This document shows, piece after piece, positions 29,575 through 39,250 of a DNA stretch of 64,000 nt. The position numbers and the translations under genes were made by a program. The stretch comes from Thermothelomyces thermophilus ATCC 42464 (taxonomy: Eukaryota; Ascomycota; Sordariomycetes; Sordariales; Chaetomiaceae). Within the stretch, counting starts at the first letter, position 1. Every line of letters begins with the position of its first letter. The stretch is from NCBI RefSeq assembly GCF_000226095.1, contig NC_016474.1, positions 4,402,001 through 4,466,000 of the forward strand. Direction: 5' to 3'. The notes under the pieces were generated by a model. The model was not told where the DNA came from, searched no databases, and saw nothing but the letters and a program-made list of their open reading frames with translations.

Positions 29575-31836
29575 ATGGTTCAGAACGGAGGAGACCTCGA
29601 CCTCGACACCGACATGGATACCAACGTCACGGCCGAACAACTGCTCGCCCAGCTTGGTCAACTCCAGCAGCGGATCCAGGAGTTGGACCAGAGAGACAAG
29701 GCTGCTCAAGCTCGAATCAAGGAACTCGAGAACCGCGAAAAGTACTCGCAGAAGTTGGTCAACGAGGCCTACGCCAAAATCGAGGCACTCGAGGGCGCCA
29801 AAGCGAAGCGCATCAAGATCGAACCACCTGGCAAATACGGAGGAACCAAGGAGGATCTCGCAGGATTCTTGACAAACCTCCGATCCTACTTCCGGCTCAA
29901 TGACGACAAGTTTCCGGACGACAAAGCCAAAGTCCTCTACGCAGCCACGAGACTAGAGGGCAAGGCACTCAGATGGTTCGAGCCTACGTGGAACGACTAT
30001 CTCACCGAGGAAGACGAAGACGACCGAGACGCGTTCACGCAGGCAGTCTTTCGATCCTACGACCGTTTCGAAGAAGAGCTTCGGAAGGTCTTTGGCGACA
30101 AAGACGAGAAAATCCATGCGCAAGAAAGACTCGCCAATCTCCGACAGACCAAGTCAGCAGCCTCCTACGCCGCACAGTTCAGACAGGACATGCTCAAGTC
30201 TCAGCTTAACGACGAGGCGTTGATGCAATTGTTCTATAACGGCTTGAAGGAAAAGGTCAAGGACGAGCTGTACAAGTACGATCGGCCTGAGACTCTGGAC
30301 GAATACATCGCGCAGGCCATCAGGATCGATGATCGACTCTACGCACGAGAGCAGCAGAAACGAGGTCGAATGAACGGAACCACGGTTAAGGCCAACGACA
30401 AGAAAAAGCGAGCGTACGTCAGTACCTCGTACGGGACGCACCCCGGAGCCATGGATGTGGATGCAGCGCAGAAGCAGGACCAGAAGAAGACGGCCAAAGA
30501 CAAGTCTAATGTTACCTGCTACAACTGCGGAAAGAAAGGGCACTACAAGCGAGAATGCCGAAGCCCGAAGAAAGAATGGAAACCAACCCCTGGAAAGGAA
30601 ATTGCGGCCATCGACGAAACCACCAAGGACGTCATCGAAGTAGCGGCCACGAGCTACGAAGACAAGGGCAGTGACACGGACAGTCTCGGACACGACGGCA
30701 ACGGTGAAGACGAACAAGCACCGTACTCCGAACTGGTCACTGTGGACCCAGAGACAGGTCTTGCCGAATGGGACATGGCAGGAGAATATGCACCGCCAGT
30801 TTCGATTCTCCCAGCCTTGAGGCAGTGGGGTTTCACAGTCGCGCAGAGGCGGGATGGATCGTGGACAACCGACACCCAAGGAATCGAAAGACCCGGACCC
30901 AATGCTCTATTCCTCCAGGAACGAATCGAATGGTACCGCAACGAAGTTTTCCGACTCAACACGGAACTGCGCGAACGGGATGGGCGCTTGACTCGACTCG
31001 CCCAGCAGAGCAAAGAGATGAAGGACGAAATGAGGGAACTCCGACGTATCGTGGAAGCCATCAAAGGAGAACAGCCTGTGACATATGATGGGCCCGATAG
31101 CTACGCCGAGTACCTTGACGATCAGCAACTCAGCAACGACGTGCGGAACCCAGAATACCAGTTCATGCGCGCGAACCGCGGAAAAGACGAACGCACGTGG
31201 GAAAGCTACTGGAAGAAACACTCCTATGTCAGCACTGGAGTACCTACGGTCCACGTACAATGGGAAGGATTCGGGAAAGAATTCCAATACCTCCCAGGCG
31301 ACGCCATGCGACTGCACCCTCGACACGAGGCACATGCGCAAGTGCCCTGGTTTCAGTGTGTGGCACACGAATGTCGATATCACTTCCGCGACAAATTCGA
31401 AAACAATCATTGGCCGACCCGACAGGAAAACGGGGACGGAGGCTTACGCCCTGTGGAATGGGTCTACGATGCAGGAAACAGAGCGGCCGAATTGCTCTGG
31501 AAGATCGAAGCCCGCAATTCAGAAAGCATCACGATAGTTCCAAGACGAGCCTGGCCTAGGCACTGCGGAACCGGACGAGACACATGGGACTCGTGCTGGA
31601 GCAACGATTGTCTCTATCACGCGGACGAAAAGAAATTGCGAATTCGGGAGCTTCAGACGAAGCTATGGCACGCACGACGGAAAGCAGAACGGACCCAATG
31701 GTGGGAAGCCGCAAGCACTCAATGGCTCACGGAAATGAGCACGATCGACGAAGCCGCTATCAGCCGAACAACCGAAGAGGTCAGCACTGACCTGGGAAAC
31801 GGGTCAGGGCCCTTCGAGGGGCCCGGAAACCATTAA
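29575..31836 (+). CDS. gag: Gag of gypsy copy A (753 residues)
   Basis: An N-terminal coiled coil (about 20-80; QLGQLQQRIQELDQRD and following) precedes a Retrotrans_gag-type capsid region (about 85-270), and a CCHC zinc knuckle CYNCGKKGHYKREC lies at about 315-328. An unusually long extension of about 425 residues follows, with a heptad-like stretch (about 440-510) and a Trp/Cys/His-rich part (about 530-720). Gag of fungal chromoviruses is usually shorter. The extension is also recognisable in the four mutated gypsy copies. The gag stop overlaps the pol frame; see the frameshift signal at 31794-31824. Confidence 0.9.
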   Translation: MVQNGGDLDLDTDMDTNVTAEQLLAQLGQLQQRIQELDQRDKAAQARIKELENREKYSQKLVNEAYAKIEALEGAKAKRIKIEPPGKYGGTKEDLAGFLTNLRSYFRLNDDKFPDDKAKVLYAATRLEGKALRWFEPTWNDYLTEEDEDDRDAFTQAVFRSYDRFEEELRKVFGDKDEKIHAQERLANLRQTKSAASYAAQFRQDMLKSQLNDEALMQLFYNGLKEKVKDELYKYDRPETLDEYIAQAIRIDDRLYAREQQKRGRMNGTTVKANDKKKRAYVSTSYGTHPGAMDVDAAQKQDQKKTAKDKSNVTCYNCGKKGHYKRECRSPKKEWKPTPGKEIAAIDETTKDVIEVAATSYEDKGSDTDSLGHDGNGEDEQAPYSELVTVDPETGLAEWDMAGEYAPPVSILPALRQWGFTVAQRRDGSWTTDTQGIERPGPNALFLQERIEWYRNEVFRLNTELRERDGRLTRLAQQSKEMKDEMRELRRIVEAIKGEQPVTYDGPDSYAEYLDDQQLSNDVRNPEYQFMRANRGKDERTWESYWKKHSYVSTGVPTVHVQWEGFGKEFQYLPGDAMRLHPRHEAHAQVPWFQCVAHECRYHFRDKFENNHWPTRQENGDGGLRPVEWVYDAGNRAAELLWKIEARNSESITIVPRRAWPRHCGTGRDTWDSCWSNDCLYHADEKKLRIRELQTKLWHARRKAERTQWWEAASTQWLTEMSTIDEAAISRTTEEVSTDLGNGSGPFEGPGNH
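31794..31824 (+). promoter_or_regulatory. Putative -1 ribosomal frameshift signal at the gag-pol junction
   Basis: The heptamer G GGA AAC (31794-31800) is in register with the gag frame. A 6-nt spacer follows, then a stem of GGGCCC (31807-31812) and GGGCCC (31819-31824) around a TTCGAG loop. The pol frame is -1 to gag and is open from 31791, so slipping here gives a Gag-Pol fusion before the gag stop (31834-31836). Programmed -1 frameshifting is a known way for retroelements to make Gag-Pol. Confidence 0.75.
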
Positions 31837-31841
31837 CGCCC

Positions 31842-34800
31842 GTGCAGCGGCAAGTGGTAGCGCAGTACAGGAGGAACTGGCGCAAGGGACCACTATATCG
31901 AGACCTCCCGGCAGAAACATGGGAAATCGCTGCAATCTTTGGACGACGGCGGCAAGACAAGCGACTGTGGATAACAGCACAATGGAGACAGCACGAAATG
32001 CTCGCACTAGTGGACAGTGGAGCAGAGATGAATCTGATTTCGCCGACACTTGTGAATCAGCTACGGATACCCTGGAGAATGAAGCGGAAGCATGGCATAG
32101 TCAAAGGGCCATTTCCGACGCAATGGGTACGCAGAGAGACCGAACCGATCGACATCACTGTGGCAGGGAAGACCACAGCAGTCGTATTCAGCATCGTGGA
32201 CATGGGCAACGACAAAGACATGATATTGGGGTTACCATGGCATGAAGATTACGACCCGGACATCAGCTGGAAGAATGGTGGCCACCTGCGACCCCGAACG
32301 GAGTCGTATTCGACCAGCAAGATGGGGAGCGCGCAAGGATCGCGAGCGGACGATGCTCAAGGAAAGGCATGTCCTACGGATCCACCGCAAGAGACGGACA
32401 GTGGCAGGCAGACCACTACGGACTCTGGAAGAGGCGGCACAACGACATCGATATTGCGACAGGAGGAACGAGCTGAATCGCCGATAGCTGTTCTCTCCGT
32501 TGACGAATGCGGAGCACTGCAATTGGAGCAGTGGGTTGAGACAGGAGAAATCGCCAGTATCGCCATGGACGGAACCAAGTTCGCATACTATCAGAAAACC
32601 GAGAGACGAGACAAGACTGGGGAAGTACCGAAGGAGTATGAGGGACACCCAGCATTCGAACCGAAACATCTGGAAGGATTACCAGAACACGGCCCATGGG
32701 ATCACGAGATCAAGCTCAAGGAAGGAGCACGACTGAAGTTCTTCAAGATTTACCACACGAGCCAGACGCAGAACGAAGAACTTAAGCGATATTTGGAGGA
32801 GAACCTTCGAAGAGGACATATCCGCCCGTCGACATCGCCAGCAGGCTACCCAATCCTGTTTGTGCCAAAGAAAGACGGAAAGCTACGGTTATGTGTCGAC
32901 TATCGGCAACTCAACGAACAGACCGTGAAAAACCGATACCCGTTACCGCTGATCTCACGGCTCCGAGATCAGTTGGCAGGAGCCCAATATTTCACGCGTC
33001 TTGACTTGCCATCGGCCTACAACCACATACGGATCAAAGAAGGCGACGAGTGGAAAACGGCCTTTAGGACACCCTATGGCCACTACGAGTACCTCGTCAT
33101 GCCATTCGGACTTACGAACGCGCCGGCAACGTTCCAAGCCCTGATTGATCAAGCTATCCAACCCTTTCTCGACAAATTTGCGGTATGTTATCTCGACGAC
33201 ATACTCATCTTCTCCAAGACGATGGACGAACACCGGAGGCACGTGAAAGCAGTGCTGGACGCGCTGCACGCGTACAAGCTATCAGTCAACAAGGAAAAGA
33301 GCGAATTCCATGTCAGGAAGACAGTCTTTTTGGGATACGAAATATCCCCCGGACAAATCCGGATGGAACCTTCAAAGGTTGAAGCCATCAAGAATTGGCC
33401 ACAACCAGCGTCAGCCACGGAAGTACGAAGTTTCATCGGATTTGCGAACTTCTACCGGATGTTCATCAGGAACTTTGGAGCGATCGCACGACCTTTGCAC
33501 GAACTCACCAAGAAGAATGCTGAATTCCAATGGGAAGAGCAACACGAGCAAGCATTCACGCAAATCCGCGACGCCATTACCAAAGATCCAGTACTGGTAC
33601 TGCCAGACCCCAAGAAGCCATTCGAGGTGGAAACGGACGCTTCAGACTACGCCATCGGAGGACAATTGGGACAACGAGACGAACAAGGGAAGCTACATCC
33701 TGTAGCCTTCTTTTCAAAGAAGCTCGACGGACCACGTCTCAATTATCCGATCCACGACAAGGAACTACTTGCGATTGTCGAAGCTTTCAAGGAATGGCGA
33801 CCATACCTCAGCGGCACGATTGAACCGGTACAAGTGTATACGGATCACAAGAACTTGCGATACTTCACGACGACGAAGGAACTCAACGGACGACAAATAC
33901 GATGGGCAGAATTCCTCGCGGAATTCAACTTCGAGATCCGCTACAAGAAGGGCAAAGAAAACGCACGAGCAGACATTTTAAGCCGACGAACGGATCACAC
34001 GAAAGGACGAACGGGAACAACACCACCGTTGTTCAAGGAACGAACAGACGGGACGTTGCACCACGAAACGCAGACACCCGTGGAAGATGATCCACTTGAC
34101 TCGTTCCTAGAATGCTGCGCAATCTTTCGAGAGGAAAGGATCAACGAGGCACAGTATCAAGCAGCACCCGGACCAGTGGTACCTGACGGAGTGGAAGAAA
34201 GAGATGGGAAACTCTGGTACCGAGACAAAGCGTACATCCACGACAAGGATCAACAGCTGCGAATGATTCGAGAACTCCACGAATCAAAACTCGGAGGACA
34301 CAAAGGAGTCACGAAGACTGTCGCACAAGTCAAGAAGCACTACGACTTTCCACAGTTAACGGCACGAGTTAAGGAAGTCGTACGGAACTGCGACATCTGC
34401 AATCGGAGCAAAACGGCACGACACAAGCCGTACGGGCTACTTCAGCCACTACCAACAGCTGACAAACCATGGAGTTCAGTTGCGATGGACTTCATCACGA
34501 AGCTGCCAGAATCCAAGGACACAGCCACAGGAGTGACCTACGACAGTATTCTTACTGTAGTAGATCGCCTGACTAAGTGGGCATATTTCTTTCCCTACAA
34601 GGAGTCCTGGACAGCGGAACAGTTGGCAGACGTGATCTATCGGCAAGTTGCATCAGTGCATGCTTGGCCGCAAGAATGGATCACCGACAGAGACACCAAG
34701 TTCGCATCGAAGTTCTGGCAAGCGTTAATGCAACGATTAGGCGTCAACAGCAAGCTGTCAACGGCATATCACCCGCAGACCGACGGACAAACGGAGCGAC

Positions 34801-35585
34801 TAAACCAAGTTGTCGAGCAATACCTCCGCTCTTACGTCAATTACCAACAAGACGACTGGGTCATGCTGTTACCAACAGCACAACTCGCCTACAACACGAC
34901 GCCGACAGAAACGACCAAAGTCACACCGTTCTTCGCGAACTACGGATATGAAGCAGACCTTAGGCAAGGACCAGAGGTCACAGTGCCGAGAGCAGCAGTC
35001 AAAGCAGAACAGATGCACGCACTGCATGAAAAGCTCAAAAAGGAACTCGAGTTTGTCAAGACCAGAATGAAGAACTACTACGACAAACACAGGCTCGAGG
35101 GACCTCGCCTAGAGAGGGGAGACAAAGTCTACCTGATCGCACGAAACTTGCGAACCAAACGACCAAGCACGAAGCTGGACTTCAAGAAGGTCGGACCCTT
35201 CGTTATCAAAGAACGAATCTCGACATCCAACTACCGACTATCGTTACCGTCATCTATGCGACTACGGACGGATGTTTTTCATATTTCACTTCTCGAACCA
35301 GCACCAAAGAACGCCAAGGTTGCCACGCACATCGAAGCAGAGGACGAAGAGGAAGAATGGGACGTCGAAGAAATTCTGGATTCACGCATCATCAACGAGG
35401 AACTGCAGTACCTGGTCAAATGGCTTGATTTTGGACCAGAGGACAACTCATGGGAACCAGTCAAGAATTTGAACTGCCCTGAGAAACTGGAACAGTTCCA
35501 CCGGCAGAATCCGGATCGACCAAAGGAAAACCCGGGACAGAACCAAAGACGGCGCCCCAGTCGACAGCATCGACGGCATCATTAA
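31842..35585 (+). CDS. pol: Pol of gypsy copy A (protease, RT, RNase H, integrase, chromodomain)
   Basis: The frame is open from 31791 and has no ATG near its beginning, as expected if reached by frameshift from gag. Parts in order: aspartic protease (LALVDSGAEMNLIS, about 32000-32260), reverse transcriptase (LDLPSAYNHIRI to CYLDDILIFS, about 32800-33400), RNase H (VETDASDYAIGGQL, about 33590-33960), integrase with HHCC zinc part and catalytic core (about 34260-34960; MDFITKLPES, HPQTDGQTERLNQ), and a C-terminal chromodomain (about 35350-35510; QYLVKWLDFGPEDNSWEP) that in this lineage directs integration to chromatin. Its last 125 bases overlap the antisense gene. Confidence 0.95.
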   Translation: MQRQVVAQYRRNWRKGPLYRDLPAETWEIAAIFGRRRQDKRLWITAQWRQHEMLALVDSGAEMNLISPTLVNQLRIPWRMKRKHGIVKGPFPTQWVRRETEPIDITVAGKTTAVVFSIVDMGNDKDMILGLPWHEDYDPDISWKNGGHLRPRTESYSTSKMGSAQGSRADDAQGKACPTDPPQETDSGRQTTTDSGRGGTTTSILRQEERAESPIAVLSVDECGALQLEQWVETGEIASIAMDGTKFAYYQKTERRDKTGEVPKEYEGHPAFEPKHLEGLPEHGPWDHEIKLKEGARLKFFKIYHTSQTQNEELKRYLEENLRRGHIRPSTSPAGYPILFVPKKDGKLRLCVDYRQLNEQTVKNRYPLPLISRLRDQLAGAQYFTRLDLPSAYNHIRIKEGDEWKTAFRTPYGHYEYLVMPFGLTNAPATFQALIDQAIQPFLDKFAVCYLDDILIFSKTMDEHRRHVKAVLDALHAYKLSVNKEKSEFHVRKTVFLGYEISPGQIRMEPSKVEAIKNWPQPASATEVRSFIGFANFYRMFIRNFGAIARPLHELTKKNAEFQWEEQHEQAFTQIRDAITKDPVLVLPDPKKPFEVETDASDYAIGGQLGQRDEQGKLHPVAFFSKKLDGPRLNYPIHDKELLAIVEAFKEWRPYLSGTIEPVQVYTDHKNLRYFTTTKELNGRQIRWAEFLAEFNFEIRYKKGKENARADILSRRTDHTKGRTGTTPPLFKERTDGTLHHETQTPVEDDPLDSFLECCAIFREERINEAQYQAAPGPVVPDGVEERDGKLWYRDKAYIHDKDQQLRMIRELHESKLGGHKGVTKTVAQVKKHYDFPQLTARVKEVVRNCDICNRSKTARHKPYGLLQPLPTADKPWSSVAMDFITKLPESKDTATGVTYDSILTVVDRLTKWAYFFPYKESWTAEQLADVIYRQVASVHAWPQEWITDRDTKFASKFWQALMQRLGVNSKLSTAYHPQTDGQTERLNQVVEQYLRSYVNYQQDDWVMLLPTAQLAYNTTPTETTKVTPFFANYGYEADLRQGPEVTVPRAAVKAEQMHALHEKLKKELEFVKTRMKNYYDKHRLEGPRLERGDKVYLIARNLRTKRPSTKLDFKKVGPFVIKERISTSNYRLSLPSSMRLRTDVFHISLLEPAPKNAKVATHIEAEDEEEEWDVEEILDSRIINEELQYLVKWLDFGPEDNSWEPVKNLNCPEKLEQFHRQNPDRPKENPGQNQRRRPSRQHRRHH

Positions 35586-36122
35586 TCTGTGACGAGGGCA
35601 TAGCAGGCGTCTCTTGCCGCTCAACCTCCTCCAACTCGTCCAAGGTCGACAGACCACGCGCCACCATGTCGGCACCTTTCTCCACCAAAAACTCCTTCTG
35701 CTGACGAAGACGCCGGAGCCGCGCAAGCTTTTCGGACAACTCGCGCTGGGCTTCTTCCAGACGGCGTTGAGATTCATCCAGCTCAAGTTCGGCACGACGT
35801 TCAGCATCCTTGATACGACGCTGCTCCTGGAGAATGCGATCCACTAGAACGAACATCAGGAATCACATTCAAAAAAAAAAAAAAAAAAAAAAAAGAAGAA
35901 GAAAACGTGCTTACAGGAAGAAAGCGGTATGCCAGAGCCATCGCAAGAACGACCTCGACGAACGCAGGCTTCGCAACGCTTCGTACGCGCGATCATTTTG
36001 CAAACGAGGCCTTGCGACGCGCACCAAGAGCAAGGCATAACGACAAAACCGTTCTCAGCGATGTTCTGAGCAAGGGAAGCACGGTAACGTGCAGAATGCG
36101 ACTTCCGTTTCTCTATCGGCAT
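35461..36122 (-). CDS. Antisense two-exon gene in gypsy copy A: Zn2Cys6-like cluster plus coiled coil
   Basis: On the strand opposite gag and pol, exon 1 (36122-35915) and exon 2 (35843-35461) flank a GT-AG intron (35914-35844, 71 nt, GTAAGC to TTCTAG, with a long T tract) and encode about 196 residues. Exon 1 contains CSWCASQGLVC and, eight residues on, CEACVRRGRSC, which is CX2CX6CX8CX2CX6C, the spacing of fungal Zn2Cys6 DNA-binding domains. Exon 2 opens with a long Glu/Arg/Leu-rich coiled coil (RRLEEAQRELSEKLARLRRL). The last 125 bases of exon 2 overlap the pol chromodomain end in antisense. The start lies 128 bases from the 3' LTR, which may supply an antisense promoter. Function is unknown; a DNA- or RNA-binding dimer acting on the element is speculation. 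Confidence 0.7.
35871..35894. repeat. A24 tract (intron polypyrimidine tract of the antisense gene)
   Basis: A run of 24 A on the + strand is a T tract within the intron of the antisense gene. A similar tract is kept at the same place in copy E (about 61227-61250). Confidence 0.8.
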
Positions 36123-36213
36123 TTTGTCAACATGGCGACCACGACGCAGAAACAGGGAGAATGCAGTACTCACAAGCGAAGGGTTGTTGGCGCTATTTGA
36201 AACGGCCTAAGAG

Positions 36214-36249
36214 GGCTTTCGGGTCGAAAGCCTTGAAGGAGGGGCATCG
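36214..36249 (+). other. Hairpin and polypurine tract before the 3' LTR of copy A
   Basis: An 8-bp perfect stem (GGCTTTCG, loop GGT, CGAAAGCC; 36214-36232) is followed by the purine run GAAGGAGGGG (36235-36244), the usual plus-strand primer site, and five more bases before the LTR. The hairpin and purine run are also recognisable before the 3' LTRs of copies C and E. Confidence 0.65.
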
Positions 36250-36697
36250 TGTCACGAATAAGCACATGGGCGGCCTGGCAGGCTGCAGCCAGGACGCGGG
36301 ACATTCCGACAGCCAATCACTTGACGGACCAATCAGAAGATTATCACCGCCAAGACTAAGGTCTTCACTGGTGATAATAACATGTCACCGTCGACAACGC
36401 AGAATCACGAAGTGAAAGGAGGAGTGGTACTGGTGATAACTATTGAAGAAGGACAGACAATTGTGTATATATAGCTAGCTAGTCACTCGTTATGGTGGAC
36501 TCTGGGAGTTCACCAGTGGTAACAATCACAATCACAGTACTCATACCAAGCATTGCTGATTACTGTGAGAGACAACTCTAAGTGTTGTTGTGAACCCTTT
36601 GGCTTCACCGAATCCCTCAGACGACCTGCCTGCTTGTCCTGCTTCACCCACCTCCGTCTGGACCCTTTCAGAAGAAGTCTGAGTTGGGTTCGTCACA
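36250..36697 (+). repeat. 3' LTR of gypsy copy A (448 bp)
   Basis: Same sequence as 29100-29547 as far as visible, followed by the target duplication GATAG at 36698-36702. Confidence 0.95.
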
Positions 36698-39250
36698 GAT
36701 AGAGTCGTCGCTAGTAGTAGCAAGCTAGGAAGTTAATCAATTTAATCTTAGCAAAGATTCCTAGAATACTAACTTTCTCTAGGAAGCGTTATAATAAACC
36801 TAATAACTAGTAGAAGACTCTATTATAGTGGCTTAGCTACCTTTATTATAAAAGAGTCTAGTAGTAGATTAACCTCTCTAATAGGGTTAAGACTTAAAGG
36901 GTAAGGGAGCTTTCTAATATATAGCTTATAAGTAAGTAATTAGTTCTAAAGACTCTTATAATAGAGACGTAAGTAATAGATAAACTTACTAAATAGATAG
37001 AAAGCTTTAGAAGACTCTTGACCTCTAAATATATACCTAAGCCCTTAGTGACTTGCCTTATACTAGCTAGTAAAGGGGATATCTACTAGGAAGTAGGAAG
37101 GTTTAAATTAGAACCTTCCTAGCTACTAGCTAGCTAACTAGACGCTAGGGAGAGCAAAGGAGCCGTCGAATCTAATAGAGGAATGCCTTTTATAAAAGAA
37201 TCTAGTATATATAATAAGTAGACAAAAGAGCTAGGAGCTAGGAATAATATTACTAATATATCGTACCTAGCTAGGCTAGAAGAGTAAAACGTTAAGCGAA
37301 GTCCGGATTAGCTAACGTATCCTTTAGAAGGTAGAAGCGAAGGAGAAGCTACTTGGTAACCTCCTATAAGGAGAGGTAGAGGCAGGAAGAGGGCTTATAA
37401 GCCTAGGGACCTTATCTAGTCAAGTAAACGGCTATAAAATAAGGAGAGGGTCAATTACTACTACTCCTTTATCTATATAATAAAGGAACTCTAGTGATAG
37501 TTCCATAAGACTTACCTGCCTAATTAATAGAAAGCTTACCTAAAGGACTAAAGTATAAGAATAATATATATAATGTTTGTTACCACTATATAATAGAAGG
37601 ATACTATATACTTTAGAGTAGCCTTAAATAAGCTATATTAGTATATTAATAATCTTACTTACGTTCCTACTAACTAGCGAGACCTATATAACTACCTATT
37701 AGGATAATAGTTTAAAGACACGGCTTATAAGGAGATATATAACTTAGAGAGCAGGGGAATATAGAAGATCGTACTATATAAGTAGACAAAAGTATAACCT
37801 ATCCTATTAAAATAGGTCTTTATATATAAGTTTGATAAGGACGGTTTCTTAGAAAAGTGTAAGATAAGAATCTATATATAAGGAGATCTATAAGATATTA
37901 GCTTAATAGAAAGTATATATATAGCTACTCTAGCGGTATAGTCGTTCCGTATAATAATGGCGATCGCTATATACTTCGACTTAGAAGTTAAGTAATTTAA
38001 TATAGTATAAGCGTTCCTTAATATTAAACGACCGGAAGATGATCCTGTTATCTACAAATTGCTAGAAGGATTTAAATAGCTAGGGAAATATATAGAGTTA
38101 TAAAGAGCTCTATATAGCTTAAGAGACTTGCTACTCTAATAATATAAGGAGTTCTATAAAACGTTATTAGATCTAGGTATAGAACCATTAGGTAAAGAGA
38201 AGTACCTCTTCTTAAGCTATAATAAACGAGTTATCCTAATCTTCCATATTAACGACTTTTTAGTCTTCTCTTATAAAAGTAATGCTATAGCGGCTAAGTA
38301 TATAATAGAAGGAATTAAAGCTTAATATAACGTCCATAAGTAAGGTAATGTCGATTAGTTCCTTAGTATTAGAGTGATTTAAGACTAACCTATATATAAG
38401 ATATAGTTAATCTATAACTAATATATTAGAAAGGTGGTAAGAAGATATAGGCTAGATATACCTAGTATATATAAGCTAACTCCCTTAAGCTATAAAGAAC
38501 TTAAGAAGTTTAAAGGGAGTGCTACTAGTATATAGATTAAAGAGTATTAAGAGCTTGTTAGATCAATCCTATACTATATAATTATACTATATCTAGACAT
38601 CGTATATACCTATTTAATACTCTCTTAATACCTAACTAACCTAGGACTAGACTACTTATTAGAGGTATAGTAAGTAGTAAGATATCTATTTAGGAGCTCT
38701 TGCCTATTAATCTAGTATAGAGGAAAGCAAGCGCTGGATAGTCCAATACTTATAATCGCTAGGGACACGTTATATATAGATAATCTAGATATATAATATT
38801 CATTATAGGGATATATCTTCTTTTCGTTTAAAGGTCCTATTATGTAAAAGGCATCGTACTAGGATACTATTATAACGTTAAGCACTAAAGTAGAACTTCC
38901 AATGCTCTCCTTTATAGCAAGAGAGGCTATAACACTTAAAAGGCTATTTATAGATATTAATCTTAAGCTTAGGGAACCTTAGAACATTTACTATAACAAT
39001 TAGTAAACTATTCGACTAGTAATAGCTAAGAATGAACGTATTAATACTTACCTACGGTATATAGATATCTATAATATATAGTTATACTAGGAAATAGCAA
39101 AAGGGACGTTTAAAGCTATATATCTACTAACTAGTTAGATACTAGTAGATAGGCTTACTAAACGACTTAGCTAATAATCTTTTAAGCGCTAGAAGGCTCT
39201 CCTTAATCCTTAAGATATTAGTTATAGGCTTATATAACTAGGGGGTAGAA
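36698..39250 (+). mobile_element. Ty1/copia relic, right part (spacer, reverse transcriptase, RNase H)
   Basis: It begins with the GATAG duplication and continues the copia element cut by copy A. A copia-type reverse transcriptase is recognisable at about 37690-38400 and RNase H at about 38600-39230, ending at a purine run (about 39239-39246). It is broken by many tens of stops with the RIP pattern. It is old. I do not see a right LTR matching 28294-28430. Confidence 0.8.

Larger units (their letters stand above)
29100..36697 (+). mobile_element. Gypsy copy A: chromodomain Ty3/gypsy element, looks whole
   Basis: This 7,598-bp element has 448-bp LTRs that look identical by eye, a 5-bp target duplication GATAG, an open gag frame (29575-31836), an open pol frame ending 35585 with protease, reverse transcriptase, RNase H, integrase and chromodomain in Ty3/gypsy order, and an antisense two-exon gene before the 3' LTR. 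No RIP pattern and no break is seen. It is inserted in the copia relic between integrase and reverse transcriptase. Identical LTRs imply a very recent insertion. It is a chromovirus, of a Sordariomycete-type lineage by inference. Confidence 0.95.
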
